Below are positions 22,754 through 34,000 of a stretch of DNA of 37,766 nt, piece by piece. Below the pieces are notes generated by a model that was not told the origin of the DNA, searched no databases, and worked only from the letters and a program-made list of their open reading frames with translations. The position numbers and the translations under genes were made by a program. Source of the stretch: Saccoglossus kowalevskii (taxonomy: Eukaryota; Hemichordata; Enteropneusta; Harrimaniidae). The stretch's first letter is position 1. Each line of letters starts with the position of its first letter. The DNA is taken from the NCBI RefSeq assembly GCF_000003605.2, contig NW_003151255.1, forward strand, positions 748,429 to 786,194, read 5' to 3'.

Positions 22754-23597
22754 TTCATCACACACATGGAAACGTATAAGGCAACGTTCTTCTATTCTTT
22801 CTTACTGTGATGTCAATCATTTATTATAATAGTAGAGAATCGTAGATTTTCAGTAACTTTTAAAATTAATGGAAAGTTTTCAAATTCCCTCTAATTTTTA
22901 CGAATACATTGTTGATGCTGTCGGCTTGTAGTATGTTTTAAACTACTAACACACCATGCAAAGTTGCTCAAAGTCATTGCAAAGTTGTGCAAAGTGATTG
23001 CAAAGTTGGCAGATGTATTTGTATATATCACCTAAGTTATTGGTATACAGAATCGCGCAGTTGTAATGTCGACAACTTTAATAAAAGTCAGTAGACAGTA
23101 GCCTATATATGTTCTGATTATCTGAATGTAAAATGTGCAAAAACAGTGTTCAAAATTGGAAAAACGATTGAAATCTTGGCGGAGTTGCTTCTATATTTAA
23201 CCTAAGTCTTTGTCATGACAACCCCACAGTTAAATTTCGAAATCATTAAGTAAATGTCTCGAAAATATCTCACGTATATGCAGATTATTACAATAGCCAA
23301 CCGAGAAATCGACGACAAACTGCTTACAAAGTTGTGAAAATCGATTGCAAAGTTGGTAGATTCATTAAGGATTGTTACCTGTAATGTCATAAAAACAAGT
23401 CCCACAGTTAAAAGTTCGAAAATGTGGATAAATATTTCGTAAATTGCTGTGGAATTAGCGCAGTGTTACTCGAAGTTTGTAAAGGTCACAGGTCAATTCT
23501 AGAAGGTACTTGTACAAGTGATGTCAATTTTAAAACATTACAAAACGTGAAATAGTCGCCAATGCAACTTGTTGTTAGATGGTCGACCAATATCTAA

Positions 23598-23678
23598 AGT
23601 AAAGCACAATCGGGCATGGTTAGTACTTGCATGGGAGACTCCCTGAGTGAACAACCCGTTGGATATTTTACTTTTTGT
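23598..23678 (+). pseudogene. 5S rRNA 3'-half-like segment, unit 3
   Basis: The best preserved: AGTAAAGCACAATCGGGCA, TGGTTAGTACTTGCATGGGA, GACTCCCTGAGTGAACAACC, then ATATTTTACTTTTTG. The box C region differs from the usual animal 5S sequence by a single base in 20. No 5' half of 5S is seen. Confidence 0.75.
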
Positions 23679-24350
23679 TTCATCACACACATGGAAACGT
23701 ATAAGGCAACGTTCTTCTATTCTTTCTTACTGTGATGTAAATCATTTATTATAATAGTAGAGAATCGTAGATTTTCAGTAACTTTTAAAAATAATGGAAA
23801 GCTTTCAAATTCCCTCTAATTTTTACGAATACGTTGTTGATGCTGTCGGCTCGTAGTAGGTTTTAAGCTATTAACACACTATGCGAAGTTGCTCAAAGTG
23901 ATTGCAAAGTTGACAGATGTATTTGTATATATGACCTAAGTTGTTGGTATACAAAAACGCGCAGTTGTAACGTCAACAGCTTTAATAAAAGCCAGTACAC
24001 AGCAGCCTATGGATGTTCACATTATCTGGCTGGAAAATGTGAGAAAACAGTGTGAAAAGTTAGAAAAAGCGATTGAAATCTTGGCGGAGTTGCTTGTATA
24101 TTTAACATAAGTCATTGTCATGACAGCCCCGCCGTTAAATTTCGAAAACATTAAGTAAATGTCTCGAAAATACCTCACGTATATGCAGACTATCACAATA
24201 GCGAAATGAGAAATCGACGACAAACTGCTTACAAAGTTGTTAAAATCGATTGCAAAGTAGGTAGATTCATTCAGGATTGTTACCTGTGATGTCATATTAA
24301 CAAGTCCCACAGTTAAAAGCTCGAAAATGTGAATAAATATTTCGTAGATT

Positions 24351-27300
24351 TAACAGAACAAGACCACAATCAATTATATTAATGTAATTATAATATATTT
24401 TCGTTGTTTCATGTTAATTTTTTGAAGTCTATCCGAACATTTTGATGACCTGGCCACATATGAATCGATAACAGATTTCCAATTATAGGTCTAACAGAAA
24501 CTTGATGTTGATAAATGTTGATTAATTAAAATTAAGCAATTACAATACTGAATTTCAAAATAGATTAGACAGAGAAGAGGTGGTTTTGCCTTGTATATAA
24601 ACCTAGAAATTGCATATACAGTGAAAAGTGATTTAAATTCGTTTAATGTTAACAGTCAAATTGAATCTGCCTTAATCTACCTAATCACTCAAATCATAAT
24701 TTCACAAACGAATTTGTACATATACTTAACAGCTATTCATTAATTCACCTATAGACAAACCAACCATAACCACATTACACTCGGTTACACTGATTGATAA
24801 TATATTCATCAACAGCTTACAACCCTAAACCAGTAATATTTTACTTACAAATATCTCAAACCGTCTTCCAAATTATATTTGCCAACAAAACGTCATCACC
24901 CACAATGAAGCAAAATTCATTATGCAAAATCATTTTCCGCTAAGATTGTGAAAAGCTCTCCATTCGTTATGACACACAAACTTAGAGAGATGTTATTACT
25001 GATAAAAACAAACAAAGCATATGATGCATTTGATAACAAATTGGATTCTGTTATTGATAAGTGCATTCCAATAAAACAATGTGATTATAAAGAATGTAGT
25101 AAGTGTTAAAACTAATGTAATGTATTTGATTGAACCACTTACACACATTTACCTCTGTGAAGTGGACAAGTTCCACTCCAATATTCATAAAAAAGAAACC
25201 GCATATTCTGAACAACTATGGTCCATTACAAGATCTGTCACGTATTTCGAAAATATGAGAACGTGTAATTTATAACAGAACAGTTCATATTCACTGATGA
25301 ACATTACTGTATTAGGGCCATGATTAACACAGTTTAAATTAAAATAATTTAATTGGTTAAGAAATTCACAGTGCAGTACAAACAGTTTATTACCAAATAA
25401 AAGAATTAAATTTACGATAATGTACAGAAAATTTGTCATATGTTTGACATGTTTTAACAATGGCATGCTGAAGATAACCTAGGTGTCGTGCAACAAACAA
25501 CTAAATAATGAAATTTTAGTGATGATATTCACGCCATGTATCAACAATGTAAACAGATGTATTCACAAACTAACATTTAAATATACAAAGTTAGTGCGAT
25601 GTGAAGTAAATTAACTCACTCACGGGTTCTCGCTGCCCTTTTCTCAGAGCTTGTAAGCCCAAATTCTACGGCGAATATAAAAATCCACTCTTATAATCAC
25701 AAAACATTTCGTTGTAAAACACATATAACCCTGGGAAAAACAGTTGATTAAGTCGACGCAGACAGACTTTTCTCCGTCTGGCACAAAACAGCCACTGCTT
25801 TGATATTTATTCGTGGCAATTCGTGACAATTAACAATTTTAAATGTTTGCATGATTCTCCCTCCACGGTCGATGAAGACCATATATTTTAATGTATTAAC
25901 TAGCATAGTTGTTACTTAGGATTTGATGGTTCAGCGGTGTCCCCGATCAAGCATGATTTGGATCCAGTGATTCAACTTGTCTCAAATTATTTTAGATGTT
26001 CTTGTTGCGGATCAATATTTCTGGTCATAATTACCCTCTCAATCACAATTGCGATTTGCAATAGCCTCTATACTAGTGACACACATCTTATCAAAAATCG
26101 CGGTAACCGTTGTCTAAATATTACAAATATCTGATAAAATACAAGTTATACTATATATAATTAACGGATCGTAATGTATTAGAGATAAAAATCAGGTCGA
26201 AATGAACCTTTTTATTTGTGTTCTAATGTCCACAGTAATGTGATATTTATTTATGCACTTGGCAATTAAAAACGTTATTGTATTGCTCATGGTCGATAAA
26301 ACGTTCAGTTCAAACAGGCGGTTGTCATATCAAATACGGATAATCAAATAGTGTTCGGATATTATGGGAAATGTGCTTGTATTGTATTGTATACAACATA
26401 TTTCACGTTTTACAAATCACTTCAAAGTCAGTAGTTATATATATTATGCGTTCAAGGTGGATTAGGAGCTTCGAATTCAAGCAAAACACGCTGAAGTCCG
26501 TATGTGTAGAGAAATCCAAAACTATTTGGCATTGTTATCACATTAAATATAGTGTGTACACATTCGGTGTATATATTATACAAATAAAAAAAACTAGAAC
26601 TAAGCGTCTTTGGTTCAGCCAACCCAGCATTAATACGGTGTCAACTAAGGTATTCTTGAATGCGACCATCTATTACCTCTTTCCCGCGAATGTCTACAGT
26701 AGCAGAAAATATAAAGATGATTACAATTCTAAGGTAGCCACTTTAATTCATATCAGGGATCAATAACTTCATTAGTGTATGTCAGTTTAGAATTATTGAA
26801 GTCAGGTCATCTTCCGACATGATGAAATCTGCATTTGGTGTATTCGCCTCGCAGTTTCACTCGTAGCTTGCATTCATTGGGGGGAAATTCGCCAGGCTGC
26901 AAATGTCTCGTCAAATATGAGAGCAAAAGCAACGATGATGCCTTTTGATTTGATTTTTTTAACTTGAACCCAAAAATTCGAATCTAATATCTGAATCAAA
27001 ATAACAAAATTAATAGTAGCAATATCAACTATTAACATAATAACAACAACGCGAAAAATATGGCGAGTGTCAAAAATTGTGGTATGTTTCAGTATATATG
27101 TCAATATTTGGTACAAAAAACGACTTATCCACTTTAACAAATAACTGACACGTCCACACTTAATGTAGTTGCACAGCAAGTATATGATTATGTGTATTGC
27201 AGCTTGTTATAGTGTAGTAAAATAATAGCTATATATTAAATGATATATGTTGTCCTTTAATGTATTAATACATATTAGTAATAATAATGCTGTTTCAAAA

Positions 27301-27686
27301 ATGTAACGCGGTCATCGTGATTATTTTGTCAAAGGTTCATCGTGGATGTGTCGGTCAATACGTGGACATAAGATTGAGCTGTCACCGTGGTTTAATTATT
27401 CAAATTAATATAAATGAAACAAGGCGTGTTTCTTGTTGGTAACATGATACATCATACTCAATGTTATTGCCAAGAATCAACTCAATAATACATTTTGTCG
27501 GAAGTAAACACATTAAATTACACGTGTTTTGGCGTGAAGTGTAATATTCGTCATTTGTCATGAATGTGACCTTCTAGTAACAGATATGAATATAGATAAT
27601 TGTTTTGACGTAGTTACATTAATTAAACGGGGATCAATATCATGTGCTAGGGTCGACTAAATGACATTAGCTACCCTTCTAGCAAG
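24351..27686. other. 3.3-kb gene-free region
   Basis: AT-rich intergenic sequence between the 5S-like array and the chimeric lectin gene. Frames of up to 131 codons exist but are Ile/Tyr/Lys-rich translations of AT-rich DNA with no domain. The promoter of the lectin gene should lie at the right end; I see no clear TATA box there. Confidence 0.5.
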
Positions 27687-28010
27687 ATGAAAGCTATTAT
27701 TGGTGTAATCGCTGTGTTACTTTTATCGCCTGGATTTTTGCAACTCAAGGAGGATAATTCATCAGAAGAAAATTCATCGTCTTCTGAAAAAGATGAAATC
27801 GAAAGCAACGAAGAAAATATGCAAATTGAAGACCATGGATTCGAATTGTATACATTCAAATCAGTGATAGAAAATGTCTCGGATACTTTTCTGGGCGGTA
27901 GAAACAACAACATCACCACCACCATCAAGAGCATCATCAATAACAATGCCAGCAGCATCAACATTACCACCAGCAATAATAATAATAATAATAATAACAA
28001 CAACAACAAG
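27687..28010 (+). CDS. Lectin exon 1: signal peptide and low-complexity region
   Basis: MKAIIGVIAVLLLSPGFLQ, then a stretch rich in Glu/Ser (EDNSSEENSSSSEKDEIES) and an Asn-rich end with 11 consecutive Asn. The ATG follows CAAG. It ends AAG before GTAAAG in phase 0, matching exon 2. Many N-x-S/T sites. Confidence 0.7.
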
Positions 28011-31000
28011 GTAAAGTAAATTGGAGATGTCTTACAAATTGGCTAATTGCAATTTTCAAACCAATACAATACAATACAATACAATACAATACAATACAAT
28101 TTCAGTCAATCCAGCCAACACTTTTTCTACTGATCTTACATAATGTTCTTTTATTTATAATGATGATTGTCTATTTAAATGTTTGCAGCAGTGTACTGAT
28201 ACCAAGCCATACACAGCTGTGTGTGAAAAGAAACCATGTGAGCCGCCATCCACTTGTGAACCGTCGTGTGGTCAAGACAACTTCATATGCATATGCCATA
28301 CGGATGTTTTTACTGGGTCTTACTGTGATAAGACAGCTATCTACTCCGGTACAGACTAATAACACATAATCCCTGGGAGACATTTTTGTCGAAATCATGG
28401 TGTGATATATGTATGATTTGGTCCTCCCGATTGACATGAATATTAAAAATTGATATAGTTGAAAACCCATTTTGTACTATTTCATACGGGGTTCATACAT
28501 TTAAAAAGCAATTGTTAGCACACTGACAAAATGAAGGCTTTTCGCGTGAATATGATGACGCTTAATACCGAATAGCGAGTGGCGCATTATCGCGTGCTTT
28601 AGTCATGTGGTATCGTTTGATATTTGAACGGTTTTGTGCCTTGTGTCGTATATACATTATCGAATAACTTATTATTCTTTAAATATAGTATCACAGTAGT
28701 ATTGTGTGTCGTATATTCATTGGTCTAGAGAAATTGACACCCAAAATTTTGAAATGTACTTTATGTCACTTATTTCTTGTTTGTTTTTGTTTATTCTCAG
28801 AGAACGTGACTTACATTGGATGCCACAGTGATGTTTCATCAGGTAGTTATCAACAGTCGACCTGGGTGTATATAGACTCCGTATCCCTTACACCTGGCAT
28901 ATGTGTTCAACAGTGTGCTGAATATGGAACTTATTTTGCGACACTTTTCGTTAATGACCACGGTGTAGTGAAATGTAAATGCGTTAACTTCTATGATAAA
29001 ACCAGGCCAATCAGTGAGTCTCTGTGTGTCACACCATGTCCGGGTAATACACTTTATTATTGCGGTGGAATTGAGAGTGAAGCTGTTTATTACACCGGAA
29101 TAGGTACGTCAATGTGATGATCATGCTCTGTCGTCAGGGTAACCACTGTCCCCGTATGCATTAACAATTAATTCATTAGCATTGTTTCAATTATACTTAA
29201 AGGGTGGCAGTCGTCGTGCCGCGTCCTGTTCGACATGGGACTCATAGCGACGTATACAACGCGTATAAAATACATTGTTTATTTACATGAAATTCGAACA
29301 AGCGCTGCGCGACGACCACCGCGCTTTAATGTAGGTCTTTTTATATATATATTTTCGTAACATTGCATTGTCGATGCTTTCGTTTTTTATCATTTAGGTT
29401 TTCCAGAGCTCGGTAACTGTATTTTCGGTGATATGAAGAGTTTCTCCTATGGCACCCAATGTTTTGGGATATCACCTATACCACGACCATGGATGGAAGC
29501 TGAAATAAATTGTATCACCAACGGAGGAAACTTAGCCACTATATATGATCAAACAACACTGGTGTAGTATTTCTTCTGTTTTATTAAAGTAGTATATATG
29601 TTCATTCCCAACTTGTGATGGGCATTTATGGGCAGTATTTTCTCAGAAATATTCCCACCGACATGGACCCTTAGTACTACATATATTACGTATGTAGTAA
29701 TTTTTGTTATTTAAGGGCGGTAGTCGTTGTGTCGCGTCTCGTTCGATATGGGACTCATAGCGACGTATGAAACGCGTGTAAAATACATTGTTTATTTACA
29801 TGAAATTCGAACACGCGCTGCGCGACGACCACCGCGTTTTAAAAGTAATGAATTTGGGTGATATATAAATTGTTAGTGTTTTTTTTTTTTTCTTTTTTTT
29901 TTCTTTTTTTTTTGGAAAATCATTTCATAATCAGTTGATTAGATTCTAGAACCGTTACTTGAATACTTTGGCATCACATGATCTGCTGTTTATATATTAA
30001 AATATTGTATTACCCTTGTATTGGTTTTGTGACGCCTTCCGCAATAGACAATTCACTTATTTTTAAATGTGTAGAATTATTAATTCCATGATAATGGTAT
30101 GGTGTCTGCCGTCCCTAATTATCTCCATGATGTAAACGGTAGAGGTAACACTTGCGTATTACGTCTTTTCTCAGCAAGCAATAATATACTTCTTACATCG
30201 AAACTATGATGGTGGTATATTGACTGACTTTGCTATCGGTGGTAACAACTTAGACACTGGCGAGACTTACAAGTATACCGACGGAGTAGAGGGGATTCTA
30301 GATCCAGTCTTAGATTTGTTTGGTGTTGGTGATCCATCCGGTGACTTGCATCATTGTGTGGGTACGTAGAAACATCACTATCGTATTTTGTATTGTGTAT
30401 ACGAATATTTGTTCTTGGCACCTTTGACCAAAATGGCCGCCGAGATTTCGTTGAGAGAAAGACACGAGACTTGATTTTACCCCTCAAACATCATACCATT
30501 CTCACCCGTCATATCGTATAAATGTTCAGTTGATCTATCTAAACATGTGGTATTTGGAACAGTGGACGCAATGGCGGGGAGAATGAAATAGTATTGGAGG
30601 GATTGCGGCACCATTTGCGTCTTGTGACTAATCCTAATTCGACCTGCGCTTAGAGTGTTTTGGATAGCATTTGTGGAGGATTAATTTAATGGAACAATTT
30701 GCGTGTGGTCCTCGCCTGTTACATTGTTTTTATCAGTTGGCGGATATTCGACTCAAAATACTCATCACTTCCTTTCAGGACTGTTTTCTATATTCGGTTA
30801 TAAGATGGGAACATACAATTGTTCTACCAGCATCTGTTTCATATGTTCCTCTGGTAAATACATCTCTATATACTTTCATCAGTCTATAATAATAAGGTTA
30901 AGTTCAAGTTTCTCGTGGAATGTTGCAATGTGTCTGAATGTATAGCTTTAAATTAAAAAATAGCATGCTAGGTATGACACATAATTTAGTGAAAACCCAA

Positions 31001-34000
31001 CGAAACAAATGTCATAATTTAATCAGATTGGCTAAATGTGTAATTTACTTTTTACCAGATGCTATGAACATCAAGTACACATTAAACAAGACGTCAAGTG
31101 TGACCACAGTGAATCAAATAACAGTGTTGGATAATGTCACCATATGTACATGGGTGAAACTATTACGTCCTGGTTGTTTATATGCATACCAAAGCACGAA
31201 TGGAACTGTTGGCATCGGGGTGTACCAGACCGAAAATAACAGTATCAATGTATACATAACATCGATAAAAATTACGATAAATGCGGTAATCGGTGATGAT
31301 GGTTGGCATTCCATTTGTACATCCTGGTCGTCGACGCTCGGTCGGTTGGTGATGTTTAAAGATGGAGTCTTTGTAGAGAAATTCGAAAATCTTCTTCTTG
31401 AAACACAAGTTTCAACTACTGGACACATTGTCATAGGCCGATTCCAACGCACATTAACATCGAACGCACGTGGTTTCACGGGTGATATCTCACAATTCAA
31501 CGTATGGAATGTACTTTTGAGCGAGGAGGACGTTAACAACTGTAGATGGGACATCACGTTAGGTGGAAACCTATATGCATGGAACAGTAACAATGTGTTA
31601 CCACCACAAACGTACTGGGCTTCTTTCTTTGAGGGAGTCGATGGTAAGAAACAAACATGCAGTTGCCAGTTATGATGATAATACATATTCACTATGGCTT
31701 TGTAACAATACCAATCAATGATGTGTATATAATGTTATAAGTTAAAATTACAGAATATCACGAATTGAATTACGTAAATGTATTATATCGATTTGTTGCA
31801 ATGTCACAGAAGAAGAAAACAACGGTTTCAAACGTAATCACCAGTGTTTACTTTAGTTAATACTTGTTCACCCACTTGCAATATTATTGTTGATGCCTTG
31901 CTCTATAATTTGCGATTGAGCTATTAAAACGAGTTTTGCTTTTAGTAATATACTAGGTCTTTCACAAACCATATTTTGCAGATAATACTAACGAAAGTTT
32001 GAACAATCCCACTACGTCCTACCATTGTTTTGATGCATAGGATTGTTTGTAAACAGCGTATCCATCTCGTTGTTAGGTATTCCATGTGGTTATAATGGAA
32101 GCGGCATTCTGTATCGAGATACGTGTTATCATTTAGTAGAAGAGGCACGTGATTGGTTCACAGCTAATATGGCGTGTGTGCCGCGCGGTGGTAGACTGAC
32201 AAGTATAGACGTGGGTGACGTACAGGTAAACAAATATATGGTTGATAACGTGCAATGCATTCGTTCATTCATTTATTCATTCATACGTTACAATATACAC
32301 ATTTATTCTTAGACGAGTAAAACACACATAACCGAATAGGCAATGGAGCTTTCTCCATAGTTAGATGGGTTAGAAAATTAGTAATGTATCGATAAAAAAT
32401 AATAATAATTATTATTCATCCTTTGAAATTATTTGACACAAATAATATTGTAGCAAAACAATATTAAATATATAAAACACAATGTAAATAATAAGTACAA
32501 ATAACAAAATCTAGTTTTTGTTTTTAATTTCAAACAAAATAATTATGAACATATTCCTGAATCTGTTTACTTTAAGGTTTCCACGTTTACTTTAACATCC
32601 AGAAGCTAGTATATTTATTAATTTTAGTCAAATTAGATTTCACCGTGTTTATATTTTTTTAATATATTTGTAAAAGAAAAGGAATAGTGGATTCAAAGTT
32701 AACTAAAACCACTTTCCTTTAAAATATTGTTAGCTGATGACATTTGCATTTGCCGTTTTCAGTTTTCCCAATAAGCGTATTATGTAGTATTATCATTCGA
32801 GAGTTGTCTCATACAAAAACAATATTTTAGTAGTATAATTTATAGTAAAGACATTCCGCCAAGCTCACTTCTAGGCAGCATTGCATGTGTGTCTGTTTAT
32901 TCCTAAGTGTTTTTTTGCAGAAATGTAGGTGCACTGAAAATTTATATCATTATTTGATTGTCACTATTTTCTTGTACGGTTTTCTTAAAACGGATGGGTC
33001 GTCACATGCGCGTGCGGGGAAATTGAGTTCCAAGCGACGATAACAACACACGCGAAAAACGCAAAGGATTTTTAATACAGATCGAAACAGAAATGTTACT
33101 GGGGTCATTATTATCTCTTTGCTTATATAGATGTGTTTATATAATTATATTTCAAGTATCAAGTATGATGACGTGGTGATCTAGATGATAACATCTTTTT
33201 TCAGTCTTTTCTCAGGCGTCATGCTCTGTTGACAGGAAGCAATATTGACTGGTGGTTCGGTGTGTACAAAGGACTGTTTTCATTGAGTACCACAAGAAAC
33301 ACATACGTGGGTGGTTATACTGTATTCACCAATCAGGTCGCAGAACGCGGAGACTGTGCGGGTAAAACAATATTTTTTATTTCTTTTAGAGTTTCCAGAC
33401 TTGCGATATTATAGGAAACTATATTAATACATCTAGAAGGCAACAGATCAATCTTGTTTAACTGAATATTGCTTTCAAAGAACATTGATAAAGATCTGTA
33501 GCCGATTGAAGTGTTAATAATCAAATTATAGAAAGAAAAAAAATAACATTAAACCAGCAAAATATTTCATTGTTTTTACATGAAGAATGGTGCCGCTGAG
33601 GGCGGTATCACATTCTTAGTGCCAACATTTCAAACCCCTTCTAGTCATATATGGATACACCAAACAACTAGCAGTCCTGTTTAATTTGATATAAAATATT
33701 GAGCAAATGACCTCCGTAATTGAAACATGTTAGAAATAAATGAGCTACTACAGAAAGTACGCCCATATGCTGGCGTATAATTATAAACAAGTGAATTGTA
33801 ATGCATGTTTTATTTTACGTTACATAGAAATGAACTTCGAGTACAATATGTTTTGGTCGTTGGAAAACTGTTCTGAGGAGAATTTCTTTATTTGTCAAGA
33901 GGGTAAGTAAGTCGCGGCCATGTTGCATTCTTTTGTACAAATATGGCGAGGTACTTGTACATCTTGTACTGGTATGTTATATATCAAGTTGTGTCATCTT

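Larger units (their letters stand above)
21740..24350. repeat. Tandem array, about 927-bp unit, 2.8 copies, each with a 5S rRNA-like segment
   Basis: Units start at about 21744, 22673 and 23598; the 5S-like boxes are 929 and 925 bp apart. Unit 3 ends near 24350, before the end of the repeat. Units 2 and 3 are closer to each other than to unit 1. Unit 1 has extra sequence near its end (about 22610-22655). Within each unit the short word GCAAAGTTG recurs several times. Minus-strand frames of 67 and 97 codons in units 2 and 3 are related but have no recognised product. The layout resembles a 5S rDNA array (gene plus spacer) that has decayed, or a satellite that captured a 5S promoter. Confidence 0.85.

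Noticed and set aside
21744-23678. Functional 5S rRNA genes
   Set aside because: Only the 3' half is recognisable and each copy has substitutions in box A and the 3' stem; called 5S-derived pseudogene segments instead.
26371-26766. 131-codon plus-strand frame
   Set aside because: Composition (Ile, Tyr, Lys, Ser) is what AT-rich DNA gives by chance; no domain or neighbouring exon.
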